This document shows positions 53,344 through 61,785 of a DNA stretch of 64,000 nt, piece by piece. Position numbers and translations under genes: made by a program. The notes beneath the pieces were generated by a model. The model was not told where the DNA came from, did no database searches, and saw only the letters and a list, made by a program, of their open reading frames with translations. This DNA is from Candidatus Peregrinibacteria bacterium (GTDB lineage Bacteria > Patescibacteriota > Gracilibacteria > UBA1369 > LOWO2-01-FULL-3): positions 1 through 64,000 of the forward strand of contig JAUYJL010000010.1 in NCBI GenBank assembly GCA_030688025.1, in the 5' to 3' direction. Numbering within the stretch: the first letter of the stretch is position 1; every line of letters begins with the position of its first letter.

Positions 53344-53394
53344 CGCATACAATAAAATTGTTACTTATAGCTTCGCAAAGGCGAAGCTTTTTTT
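53317..53394 (+). terminator. Attenuator of argF-argG: alternative antiterminator and terminator hairpins
   Basis: Segment A GCGAAGCTTATAAG (53317-53330) pairs with segment C CTTATAGCTTCGC (53364-53376), enclosing a perfect GCGTCAG/CTGACGC hairpin (53331-53346). Segment C also contains AGCTTCGC (53369-53376), which pairs through loop AAAG with D GCGAAGCT (53381-53388) followed by a T run: a strong intrinsic terminator 24 bp before argF. A:C and C:D exclude each other. Stalling at Arg codon 10 would leave A free (read-through), while a ribosome moving to the stop would cover A (termination). Confidence 0.75.
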
Positions 53395-53417
53395 ATACAT
53401 ACTAAATTACAAAAACA

Positions 53418-54339
53418 ATGAAAAACTTACTAAAAATAACAGACCTGTCTAAAGATGAGATTTTGAAAATTTTATCCGATGCTGCTGATTTACAACAACA
53501 ATATCTGGAAACAGGGCAAAACACGGAATATTTTAGCAAAAAAACGATAGCGATGATATTCGAAAAACCATCTCTGCGAACCCGTTTGGCATTCGAAATA
53601 GGGGCAAACCACTTGGGGAGGCAACGCAATTTATCTTACAAGTAATGATATTCTTGCGAGTGGAGCAAATATCCACGGACGTGAATCCATAGAAGATATA
53701 GCAAAAAATCTGGAAAATTTTGCCGACATAATTCTTGCACGTGTATATTCACACAAAACAATTTCCGCATTAGCGAAAACATGTAAAATCCCGGTAATAA
53801 ACGGATTATGCGACATGCACCATCCTACGCAAACTTTAGCCGATCTTTACACGATAAAGGAACAGCTTGGAGGATTTCCGAAAGATTTAAAAGTGGCATA
53901 CGTAGGTGATGGCTGTAATACGGCGAATTCACTTCTGCTTGGATGTGACATAATGGGAATAAATTTTTCTTCAGCAAGCCCGGAAGGATACGAAATCCCA
54001 AACGAAATCTTAGCTCAGGCGAAAAATAAGACATACAGCCTAACAAATGATCCGCAAATCGCGGTAAAAGATGCGGATATAATTTACACCGACACATGGG
54101 TTTCGATGGGGGTTGAAAAAGAACACGAAGAAAGAATGAAAATATTCAAGCCCTTTCAGATAAACGAGGAACTTCTAAAATCGGCAAAACCAAATGTGAA
54201 AATAATGCACTGTCTTCCTGCTCACAGAGGAGAAGAAATCACAGCGGAAGTAATAGACGGTACTCACTCAATAGTCTTCAAACAAGCAGTGTCTAGATTA
54301 TTCATAGCCAAAGCTCTTTTGAAATTTTTATTATCTTAA
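53418..54339 (+). pseudogene. argF: Ornithine carbamoyltransferase, interrupted by a one-base frameshift
   Basis: The first frame (53418-53645) gives the carbamoyl-phosphate domain with EKPSLRTRLAFEIGANHLG, then stops. Skipping A53619 restores the frame: GNAIYLTSNDILASGANIHG continues through HHPTQTLADLY to the OTC signature HCLPAHRGEE and the stop at 54339, giving about 306 residues, normal for OTC. HCLP separates it from aspartate carbamoyltransferase. It makes citrulline from ornithine. Either a true recent frameshift, a sequencing error at GGGGAGG, or recoding. Part of an operon with argG (12 bp apart) behind an attenuator. Confidence 0.85.
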
Positions 54340-54351
54340 TCTTAAACAACA

Positions 54352-55611
54352 ATGAAAACACCAAAAAACACTTACCATAAAGTCTCAAGCTATGAAGCAA
54401 AAGAAAACATAGACAAAGTACTTTTGCTTTACTCAGGAGGTCTTGATACGTCTGTAATGGTCAAATGGATTCAAGAAATTTATGGCGCTGAAGTTTATGC
54501 ATTAACTATAAATGTAGGCCAAAACGAAGAGGATTATAACGAGATAAAACAAAAAGCCTTAAAACTTGGCGCAAAAAAAGCAATTTTAGTGAACGCACAG
54601 GAAGAATTTGCGAATGAATATTTATCAAAAGCAATAAAAGCAAACGTGGATTATCAGCATGGATATCATCTATTTTGTCCGCTCGGCCGTGCAGTTATAA
54701 GTAAAAAAGCAGTAGAAATAGCACAAAAAGAAGGTATAAAAATAATAGCTCATGGTTCTACAGGGAAAGGAAATGACCAAGTGCGTTTTGATTCATATAT
54801 CACCACGCTCGATCCGTCGATAAAAATTATGGCTCCGGTACGTGAATACTCAATGACTCGACAAGAAGAATTGAAATATGCCAAAAAACACAATATCCCG
54901 ATCAAAGCACGAAATACTATATATTCATATGATCAAAATTTATGGGGAAATTCCGCAGAAGGAAGCGAAATCTGTGACGTAAAATTAATACCGAAAATGG
55001 AGAACATCCTGATTCAAAACGCAAACATAAAAGATGCTATAAACGCACCGAGTACGATCACATTAGAATTTGAAAAAGGAATTCCTACAAAACTAAACGG
55101 TCATAAACTTTCACTCGTAAATCTAATAAAATCGGTCGGAGCGCTTGGTGCCGCACACGGAGTTGGCACAAAAATCCTCACGGAGGATCGTATAGTGGGA
55201 CTAAAAGTACGTGGAGTCTACGAAGAACCGGCCGCGGCGATTCTTGTCGAAGCGCATAAAGAACTCGAAAAAGTCGTCTCAACATTTGAAGAAAATGATT
55301 TCAAAGAAATGGTCGACCACAAATGGGCGGCACTTTGTTACCGTGCAAAATGGCATGAACCTTTGATGGGGGATTTAAATGCACTTATCGACAAACAAAA
55401 TGAAAAAGTTTCAGGAATTGTCACTATACAAGTGTTCAAGGGAAATGTTTATATCATGGCGATTGATTCAAAATATTCGCTAATAGATGCGAATATGGCG
55501 AGTTTCGACACACATGAATTTAACCAGCAAGCGTCCGCAGGATTCATAGAACATTATTCATTCCAACAAAAAATGGCGAACACAATCGCAAAACAATGTG
55601 AATTGAAGTAA
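54352..55611 (+). CDS. argG: Argininosuccinate synthase
   Basis: 419 residues. The ATP-pyrophosphatase motif LLYSGGLDTSVMVKW is at residues about 25-39; HGSTGKGNDQVRF and NTIYSYDQNLWGNSAEGSEI are further family hallmarks. It joins citrulline and aspartate using ATP. The N-terminal about 20 residues extend beyond most homologues. No argH lies in the window. Expression probably depends on the attenuator before argF. Confidence 0.95.
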   Translation: MKTPKNTYHKVSSYEAKENIDKVLLLYSGGLDTSVMVKWIQEIYGAEVYALTINVGQNEEDYNEIKQKALKLGAKKAILVNAQEEFANEYLSKAIKANVDYQHGYHLFCPLGRAVISKKAVEIAQKEGIKIIAHGSTGKGNDQVRFDSYITTLDPSIKIMAPVREYSMTRQEELKYAKKHNIPIKARNTIYSYDQNLWGNSAEGSEICDVKLIPKMENILIQNANIKDAINAPSTITLEFEKGIPTKLNGHKLSLVNLIKSVGALGAAHGVGTKILTEDRIVGLKVRGVYEEPAAAILVEAHKELEKVVSTFEENDFKEMVDHKWAALCYRAKWHEPLMGDLNALIDKQNEKVSGIVTIQVFKGNVYIMAIDSKYSLIDANMASFDTHEFNQQASAGFIEHYSFQQKMANTIAKQCELK

Positions 55612-55794
55612 ATATGTTAAGGGGAAAGGAGGGAAGAAAGGTGGAAATATGTTTAAAGAAATATTGCTAAAAAAGGAGAGCATCATGATGCTCTCCTTCG
55701 CGAAGGGCGTACATGTTAGCCCGAGCGATGCGCGAATGCGCTTTAGTTATTTTTTTAAATATGTTTCCACCTTTCTTCCCTTCTCCTAACTTTT
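55612..55794. repeat. 183-bp nested palindromic element filling the argG-ruvB gap
   Basis: Arms 55616-55656 and 55754-55790 are inverted repeats sharing a 16-bp perfect core (GGAAGAAAGGTGGAAA). Between them lie a 22-bp perfect palindrome centred at about 55686 (GGAGAGCATC then GATGCTCTCC, separated by AT), TTCGCGAA, and pairings of GGGC.../...GCCC and GCGATGCGC/GCGAATGCGC. The element occupies the whole space between two convergent genes and ends at the ruvB stop. It could be a MITE-like insertion or a large bidirectional terminator. Confidence 0.65.
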
Positions 55795-56820
55795 TTAAAA
55801 AATTCTTTTCTGCAATTTAAGACCAAGATGCTCATAAGCATTATCTGTCGCAATTCTTCCTCTCGCAGTTCTTTCCAGAAAACCCATCTTTATCAAAAAC
55901 GGTTCGTAAATATCTTCGATCGTATCTTGTTCTTCTGAAGTCGCAGCGGAGATTGTATTTAATCCGACAGGTCCACCTTTGAATTTTTCTATGATTACAG
56001 AAAGGATTTCTCTGTCAACACTATCAAGTCCGAGTTCGTCGATTCCCATTGCATCAAGCGCCTCCCTTGTAGCACCAATATCTATCAAAGATTTATTTTT
56101 CACGTCGGCATAATCGCGCACTCTTTTAAGTAACCGATTTGCGATTCTAGGAATTTCTCTAGAAGATTTTGCAAGAAGAGTCGCCGCATCATCGTCAACT
56201 TTACATCCAAGAATCCTCGCAGAACGCATTATGATTTGTTTGATTTCATCTGTCGTATAAAACTGAAGTTTCATAACATTACCAAATCTTCCGCGAAGCG
56301 GCGCAGAAAGCATACTAACCTTAGTCGTCGCTCCAATAAGGGTAAAATGAGGCAAAGAAATCCTCATAGTCCTTGCAGACGGTCCTTTTCCAAGCACAAT
56401 ATCAATTCCAAAATCCTCCATCGCAGAATACAAAACTTCCTCCACAACAGGCTTCAGTCTATGAATTTCATCGATAAACAAAATATCATTCGGTTCAAGA
56501 TTTGAAACGATAGACGCAACGTCACCTTGTTTTTCCAAAGCAGGACCTGAAGTTATACGGATATTTGCGCCGAATTCATTTGCAATGATTTGCGAAAGAG
56601 TGGTTTTTCCAAGCCCCGGCGCACCATGAATCAAAATATGATCCAATCCGTCGCCGCGTTTTTTTGCCGCCTCAATTGCAATTTTTAGATTTTCTTTAGA
56701 AGAGGATTGCCCGATATATTCATTAAAAGTTTTTGGTCTAAGTACATTCTCAAACTGCACGAAGTCTTGAGTCTCAGCCTTTTTCCCTGTCATCAAATTT
56801 TCTTCTTCTCGTTCAATCAT
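55795..56820 (-). CDS. ruvB: Holliday junction branch-migration ATPase RuvB
   Basis: 341 residues. HGAPGLGKTTLSQIIA (Walker A), FIDEIHRLKP (Walker B), GATTKVSMLSAPLRGRFG (sensor and arginine finger region), then the winged-helix domain ending in GRIATDNAYEHLGL. RuvB hexamers drive branch migration with RuvA. The first about 20 residues before FENVLRPKTFNEYIGQ are slightly longer than usual. It overlaps the stop of the upstream PH-domain gene by one base, so the two are one operon. Confidence 0.96.
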   Translation of the reverse strand: MIEREEENLMTGKKAETQDFVQFENVLRPKTFNEYIGQSSSKENLKIAIEAAKKRGDGLDHILIHGAPGLGKTTLSQIIANEFGANIRITSGPALEKQGDVASIVSNLEPNDILFIDEIHRLKPVVEEVLYSAMEDFGIDIVLGKGPSARTMRISLPHFTLIGATTKVSMLSAPLRGRFGNVMKLQFYTTDEIKQIIMRSARILGCKVDDDAATLLAKSSREIPRIANRLLKRVRDYADVKNKSLIDIGATREALDAMGIDELGLDSVDREILSVIIEKFKGGPVGLNTISAATSEEQDTIEDIYEPFLIKMGFLERTARGRIATDNAYEHLGLKLQKRIF

Positions 56821-57299
56821 TATTGTGGCTTGATATGATATATGAATTTTCGAATTCCCTCCGGATCAGGAGCCTCAGTGTAATCTATGCTAACTGAACT
56901 TGCAGCCGTTTCCAATCTGAATTGTCCATAATCAAATATATAAAATTTAGATATAAAACCTTTTTCCCGAGTTTGTATTTCTTCGATATCGCTCAAAAAA
57001 GCCTCGGATTCCCTGCGCGAAGTCAGTCCTGTCCAATTAATATAAATAATTCTTTCATTGGTAACGATAAGTTTGTCCGACCAATATATTATTGATTTAT
57101 AGGCACACACAAGAGCAAATATCAAAAAGAGCCCAGCATTCACGATAATAAATCCAAACAAAGAAAGAGAATTTTTCGCAAGATAAACCAAAAAGAAAAA
57201 CGGCAAAAAACCGACAATCATCCACATCATTTTAAAAACAAAAGGAGTCGGATGGTGATGATAAACCTTCATTATTTGTTCGTCTTTCCTTAAATCCAT
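56820..57299 (-). CDS. Membrane protein with bacterial PH domain
   Basis: 159 residues. Two hydrophobic spans (about 23-42 and 47-66), then a bacterial PH (YdbS-like) domain: SDKLIVTNERIIYINWTG...IEEIQTREKG...YGQFRLETAASS. Function of the family is largely unknown. It precedes ruvB with a one-base overlap. Confidence 0.82.
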   Translation of the reverse strand: MDLRKDEQIMKVYHHHPTPFVFKMMWMIVGFLPFFFLVYLAKNSLSLFGFIIVNAGLFLIFALVCAYKSIIYWSDKLIVTNERIIYINWTGLTSRRESEAFLSDIEEIQTREKGFISKFYIFDYGQFRLETAASSVSIDYTEAPDPEGIRKFIYHIKPQ

Positions 57300-57335
57300 A
57301 AAAAATATAAAATAGTATCGTTACCATTTTAGAAC

Positions 57336-57887
57336 ATGAAGAACATTTTTGCATCAGAAAAAATAAAAGTCATCGATGTCGCCAAATTATCCCTCGGCGG
57401 ATATCTGCTATATATTGGGATAAATTTTATTGCGAGCATGGCTATACTTTTCGGCGGGATCAAGCTTTATGGATGGCAGATAGGGGATAGGGCACTACCT
57501 TTTGTCGATAAAAATATTTTAGATCTCTCGTCAAATTTGGATATTGGAATAATAGCTTTTGTGATTGTTTTTGTAATGCCATTGATCGAAGAAATTTTAT
57601 TTAGAGGGCTGTTACAAAGCTATTTAATGGAAACGATAGAGGCAAAAAGCAGTGAATTTCTGCAGAAATTCAAAAATTTGATAGTAGTAATTTCAACTGC
57701 GACTACCTACGCCTTATTGATTGCAACTTTGTTCGGAGGTTTTAATAAAATTCTTCCAATCTTCGTTTTTGGGCTCATTGCAAGCGCCATCACAGTAAAA
57801 TCAAAATCGTTATATCCAGCAATAATATTGCACATATTAAAGAACCTAAGCTGGATAACTATAGAAATTTTTCTATTCAAACTGTAA
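57336..57887 (+). CDS. CPBP-family intramembrane metalloprotease
   Basis: 183 residues with four to five hydrophobic spans. The family motif EEILFRG (residues about 86-92) carries the Glu-Glu-x-x-x-Arg signature, and the late ILHILKNLSW provides the His-x-x-x-Asn/Lys motif. CPBP proteases include CAAX-processing and immunity proteins. Divergent from the PH-domain gene with a 36-bp gap. Confidence 0.88.
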   Translation: MKNIFASEKIKVIDVAKLSLGGYLLYIGINFIASMAILFGGIKLYGWQIGDRALPFVDKNILDLSSNLDIGIIAFVIVFVMPLIEEILFRGLLQSYLMETIEAKSSEFLQKFKNLIVVISTATTYALLIATLFGGFNKILPIFVFGLIASAITVKSKSLYPAIILHILKNLSWITIEIFLFKL

Positions 57888-57893
57888 TTACTA

Positions 57894-57922
57894 TTGAAAA
57901 TTTGGCTTAAACAGTGTAAAAA
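57894..57922 (+). promoter_or_regulatory. Promoter of tRNA-Arg
   Basis: TTGAAA (57894-57899) and TAAAAA (57917-57922), spacer 17 bp, 21 bp before the tRNA. Confidence 0.55.
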
Positions 57923-57943
57923 TCCAAAGTAATCAATTCATAT

Positions 57944-58020
<77 letters not shown>

Positions 58021-58112
58021 CTTATAAACCGACACACTAAACACTAAAAAGATTTTAGAAATTTTTTATAAAAATTTAATATTTTCTTAATGTCGACATG
58101 CTAAATTCCTTA

Positions 58113-58147
58113 TGTTTACATCAAAATATTTGCCAAACATGTAAACA
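58113..58147. promoter_or_regulatory. Operator-like palindrome upstream of the GNAT pair
   Basis: TGTTTACAT and ATGTAAACA form perfect 9-bp arms 17 bp apart. A further hairpin CATGC/GCATG lies near 58163-58178 and TATAAA near 58180. The gap 58021-58206 holds no gene. The site would suit autoregulation of the toxin-antitoxin pair downstream. TGTTTACATG also occurs near 11099 next to the fic island. Confidence 0.5.
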
Positions 58148-58206
58148 CAAAAGCCTTAATCCATGCCCGAAAGCATGATATAAAAATAGCGAATAATCCA
58201 ATTCTT

Positions 58207-58380
58207 ATGGCAATGACATCTCCAACAGCACCGATACTTTTATCAGAGAAGGATTATGTTCGGTTTGAGAAAATGCTGAAAAGAAATGATAAGAGGACAA
58301 AACTCACAAAACAAGAAAAGGAATTGTGGGAAGGATCAAAGGCTCTTGATGGCGTAGTCAGAGCTATGCTAAATGAATGA
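58207..58380 (+). CDS. Small antitoxin-like protein, 57 aa
   Basis: ATG at 58207 to TGA at 58380. Residues about 9-25 (PILLSEKDYVRFEKMLKR) resemble the C-terminal toxin-binding segment of DUF1778-type antitoxins of GNAT toxin systems. The usual N-terminal ribbon-helix-helix DNA-binding part is missing. It overlaps the following GNAT gene by 8 bp, typical of coupled antitoxin-toxin pairs. The assignment rests on context and weak similarity. Confidence 0.6.
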   Translation: MAMTSPTAPILLSEKDYVRFEKMLKRNDKRTKLTKQEKELWEGSKALDGVVRAMLNE

Positions 58381-58879
58381 TTCTCAAGTAAATTTCTTTC
58401 CATTCAAAGACGGAATGAAGATTCCGGAAGATTTTGAGTATGAAGAAAACCACAAAGATATAATAAATTTCTTCAACAAAAAAGCTTCACAATGTTCAAG
58501 AGAATTTATAGCCAAGATCTTTGTAATGAAAAATACGGACAATGTTTTTTTAGGATACATTGCTCTATCGATATGCAGTATAGGGAAGCAAGATTTAAAA
58601 ACAACAAAGGCAAAAGGTCTTTATGAACGTCCGGCAATAAAAATAGGGCAACTTATTATAGACAAAAAACATCAAAACAAAGGCTACGGAAGCATGGCAA
58701 TAAGATTTGTGACGTCAATTGCTATGAAATGGAAGGCATTTATTCCATGCAGGCTTATTGTAGTAGATGCAATAGACGAATCCGCCAAAGAATTCTACAA
58801 GAAAAAGAATTTTCACGAACTAACAGCGAAAAAAGACACTTTAGTGCTGGACTTAGCTCCAATTTTAAAGCTGAAATGA
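58373..58879 (+). CDS. GNAT-family acetyltransferase, likely TacT/AtaT-type toxin
   Basis: 168 residues. GQLIIDKKHQNKGYGSMAIR is the acetyl-CoA-binding motif A (Q/R-x-x-G-x-G/A); the C-terminal LIVVDAIDESAKEFYKKKNF matches the GNAT toxins that acetylate aminoacyl-tRNA, which usually have VDA-x-x-E-x-A-x-x-FY. The small ORF just upstream is a plausible antitoxin. Convergent with the M23 peptidase gene, 4 bp apart. Confidence 0.8.
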   Translation: MNDSQVNFFPFKDGMKIPEDFEYEENHKDIINFFNKKASQCSREFIAKIFVMKNTDNVFLGYIALSICSIGKQDLKTTKAKGLYERPAIKIGQLIIDKKHQNKGYGSMAIRFVTSIAMKWKAFIPCRLIVVDAIDESAKEFYKKKNFHELTAKKDTLVLDLAPILKLK

Positions 58880-58883
58880 GTGC

Positions 58884-60812
58884 CTACTTCATCGTCAACA
58901 TCAGCTTATACATCGCATAAGCGACTTCGCCGCGAGTCATTCCACCCGATGGATTTAGTTTTTTTACACCATCTTCGATGACTCCAAGAGTTTTCGCATA
59001 AGAGATGTAAGGCGCGAACCAGTCGCCAACCTTCACATCACTATAAGGGCTCACACCCACGCTTGATCCAACGTCAACGCCCATTCCCGCAAACAAAATC
59101 TTGTAAAATTCAGCTTTATTTACAGTGCTTGTAGGTCTGAAAGTCTTGTCGTCATAACCATTCACGACACCAGCTTTATACGCAGTATACAAATATTTCG
59201 CATACCATTCTTTCGAAGAAGTGTCTTTGAACGGCAAATGACCAGTATCTAATTTTTTGTTTATAGCTTCAAGAATAAATTTCAAAGCCTCAACTCTGTT
59301 TACAACATTATCAGGTTTGAAAGTTCCGTCTCCATATCCACCGATTACTTTTGAATTGGCAAGATAATTCACAGCCTCATAATATTTTGATCCCGCAGGA
59401 ACATCGGAGAATAAATCTCCAGTTTTGTTTGCAAGGATTTTAAATTCTTTTGAATAATAAGTTTTTCCGTCAAATTCTAATTTCAATTTATCATTTCCGG
59501 CTTTCATGTTTCTCATTGCATTCACAAATTCTCCATTATTGTTGAATTGAAGACTTGTGAAAATAGAAGAAGTCGCGATGAAATTTCCCCTTACTGAAGA
59601 CACAACGGCTTCACCGCTCATGCCATCTTGATAAACATTTCCATTTTGATCTCTAAGCAAAATCTTGAATTGTGCATTTTGTCCTTCTGTATAAGTGTCA
59701 TTCACTTCGAATTCAAAAGTCAAAACAGGAGTTTCAACTTGTACAGGTTGCGCAGATGTTTCTTCAGCCACAGGCGTCTCCACAGGTTGAGTTTCAACCG
59801 CAACCGGAGTTTCCGTAACGGCAGAAGTTCCATCAACGGGAACCGCACTTGTCGCAGTTGCAACTGCGCTATCCGAAGAAGAAGTCGCAGGCTTGTCGCT
59901 TGAAGTTACAGCTGAAGAAGAAGTCGCTCCACTATTAGAATAAACTGCATTTGGGTCAATATAAGCATTCACATATTTCAAAGGATTTATTGTCGTAGCC
60001 AAGGCACTTTCTCTTCCAAGTCCCGCGTTTATCGCAGTGAAAAAATCAAGTCCGGCATCGGTGGCTTCTTTTGTAGTAAAAGGCCAGAAAGGATGCCAAG
60101 GAGCTTCACTGTTATCTAATTGAAAATGCACATGAGGCGTCGTCGCTGTTCCTGTTTTTCCGCTCGTAGCGATTTGTTGCCCTTTTGTGACAACATCACC
60201 GACAGCTACATTCACGTCCTTTAAATGGCTGTACGAAGAATAAAGCGTAACTTTTTCGCTCGAATTATTTAAAGTTGGAACATTATTATGCTGAATCACA
60301 ATATGATGTCCAAAACCAGATGATTGACCGGAAGCTTTGACGACAGTTCCATTCATAATCGAATAAACAGGAGTTCCTTCCGGAACTTTGATGTCGACAG
60401 CAGGATGTGATCCTGTATTTTCCTTTCCATCCAAAAGATACGTGCTCAAATAAGGCACAGAGTAAGTGATTTTTGCGTTTCTCACTTTGTCATCTGCCGG
60501 ATTTCCCCATTTCAAAGTATCCGTAGAAACGGAAAGCTGAGCAGGATCATACTTCGGAGCTTCCACAAGCTCTCCTTCGCTAAATGCATCATAAGCTGAT
60601 TTGTATTTGTCAGATTTTATGTGAGACCAATCTGGAATTTGCCTAACAGGATAAGCAGTCCCGTCGAACGGAGCATGTTGCGGAAATCCCACAACACTCG
60701 TATAAATAAGGTTTGAATACATCCCTCCTACGTACAAAGAAGTGGTAAAAAAGCCTACCAAAAGAAGCGTAAAAATGGGATGCTGGAAGTAATAACTTCT
60801 ATCTTTTTTCAT
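58884..60812 (-). CDS. M23 metallopeptidase with three SLH domains
   Basis: 642 residues. N-terminal membrane anchor or signal (about 12-32). An M23 (LytM/lysostaphin-type) domain at about 110-250 with zinc ligands in GSHPAVDIKV and TPHVHFQLDN. A Ser/Thr/Ala/Val/Pro-rich linker at about 295-365, a beta-type domain, and three SLH repeats from about 465 to the end (VIGGYGDGTFKPDNVVNRVE, VVNGYDDKTFRPTSTVNKAE, and LNPSGGMTRGEVAYAMYKL). It probably cuts peptidoglycan cross-links while bound to pyruvylated wall polymer. An extended -10 (TGATATAAT) is at 60846-60854 on the minus strand. Confidence 0.92.
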   Translation of the reverse strand: MKKDRSYYFQHPIFTLLLVGFFTTSLYVGGMYSNLIYTSVVGFPQHAPFDGTAYPVRQIPDWSHIKSDKYKSAYDAFSEGELVEAPKYDPAQLSVSTDTLKWGNPADDKVRNAKITYSVPYLSTYLLDGKENTGSHPAVDIKVPEGTPVYSIMNGTVVKASGQSSGFGHHIVIQHNNVPTLNNSSEKVTLYSSYSHLKDVNVAVGDVVTKGQQIATSGKTGTATTPHVHFQLDNSEAPWHPFWPFTTKEATDAGLDFFTAINAGLGRESALATTINPLKYVNAYIDPNAVYSNSGATSSSAVTSSDKPATSSSDSAVATATSAVPVDGTSAVTETPVAVETQPVETPVAEETSAQPVQVETPVLTFEFEVNDTYTEGQNAQFKILLRDQNGNVYQDGMSGEAVVSSVRGNFIATSSIFTSLQFNNNGEFVNAMRNMKAGNDKLKLEFDGKTYYSKEFKILANKTGDLFSDVPAGSKYYEAVNYLANSKVIGGYGDGTFKPDNVVNRVEALKFILEAINKKLDTGHLPFKDTSSKEWYAKYLYTAYKAGVVNGYDDKTFRPTSTVNKAEFYKILFAGMGVDVGSSVGVSPYSDVKVGDWFAPYISYAKTLGVIEDGVKKLNPSGGMTRGEVAYAMYKLMLTMK

Positions 60813-60873
60813 TTTGTGTTTGTTTTTGTTTTATTAAATTATAAAATTATATCAAATCCTGAGCAAAAAATCA

Positions 60874-61299
60874 ATGAATAAGGTCACAAAAAGTCCAAAG
60901 GAAACACAAGAAATAGCATTTTCACTCGTCAAAAAAATCAAAAAAGGAGGTGTAATTTGCCTTTTTGGCAATCTTGGCACGGGCAAAACAATATTTACAA
61001 AAGGGCTGGCAGAAGGGCTGGGCATAGAAAATTTATCAATCAAAAGCCCGACTTATACGTATATCAGACATCACAAAATAAAAGATCAAAATGTTTACCA
61101 TATTGATTTGTACCGACTCGAACAAATCGACGAACTTCTCGCACTTGAGCTTAACGAAATCATGCACAACAAAAAAAATATAATAATAATCGAATGGGCG
61201 GACAGAATGGAAAGTATCTTGCCGGAGAAAAGGATTGACGTGGAAATCTCATATATAGACGACACTTCTAGAGAAATAAAAATAATGGAACGCAAATAA
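60874..61299 (+). CDS. tsaE: tRNA threonylcarbamoyladenosine biosynthesis ATPase TsaE
   Basis: 141 residues. GNLGTGKTIFTKGLAEGLGI (Walker A, residues about 33-52), SPTYTYIRHH (switch region), YHIDLYRLE and IIIEWADRM (Walker B-like). TsaE works with TsaB and TsaD to make t6A37 in ANN-decoding tRNAs. Divergent from the M23 gene; followed 15 bp later by the HD gene. Confidence 0.94.
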   Translation: MNKVTKSPKETQEIAFSLVKKIKKGGVICLFGNLGTGKTIFTKGLAEGLGIENLSIKSPTYTYIRHHKIKDQNVYHIDLYRLEQIDELLALELNEIMHNKKNIIIIEWADRMESILPEKRIDVEISYIDDTSREIKIMERK

Positions 61300-61314
61300 A
61301 AAACTTCACCAGTT

Positions 61315-61785
61315 ATGAAAAAATCAGACATAAAAATCATTTACGAAAAATTCAAAGTTCCACAAAACATAATTTTTCATATGCAAAAAGTGGCTAAGAT
61401 ATGCGAAAAACTCGCAGAAGAATTTGCGAAGAAAAAAATAAAAATCAGAAAAAATCTAATAATAAAATCCGCACTAGTTCATGACGTTTTTAAAACCTCA
61501 GGGAAAGATCATGCAAAAAAAATGGCGGATTATTTGCGAAAAATTGGCGAAAAAGAAATGGCAAACCTAGTTGAAAAACACGACTTCTGGCAAATCGATA
61601 ATTTGAAAACTTGGGATGAAAAAATTTTGTATTACGCGGATAAAAGAACTTACGAAAACCAAGAAGTGTCCCTAAAACGTCGTATCGAAGAAAGTAGAAA
61701 GAGGTACCCACATCCTTCAAAAGAAGTTCTCGAAACGGAGAGGAAAATGTTTAAACTAGAGAAAGAGTTTAAGACAACTCATTAA
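61315..61785 (+). CDS. HD-domain protein
   Basis: 156 residues. IFHMQKVAKICEKLAEEF gives the first His; SALVHDVFKTSGKDHAKKMA carries the HD pair; KHDFWQI and YYADKRTYENQEVSLKRRI complete the pattern of small HD phosphohydrolases (YqeK/HDIG-like). Substrate unknown. It lies in one operon with tsaE; its end overlaps the convergent wall gene by 17 bp. Confidence 0.82.
   Translation: MKKSDIKIIYEKFKVPQNIIFHMQKVAKICEKLAEEFAKKKIKIRKNLIIKSALVHDVFKTSGKDHAKKMADYLRKIGEKEMANLVEKHDFWQIDNLKTWDEKILYYADKRTYENQEVSLKRRIEESRKRYPHPSKEVLETERKMFKLEKEFKTTH

Noticed and set aside
53418-54339. Aspartate carbamoyltransferase
   Set aside because: The HCLPAHRGEE motif and the argG neighbour fit ornithine carbamoyltransferase.
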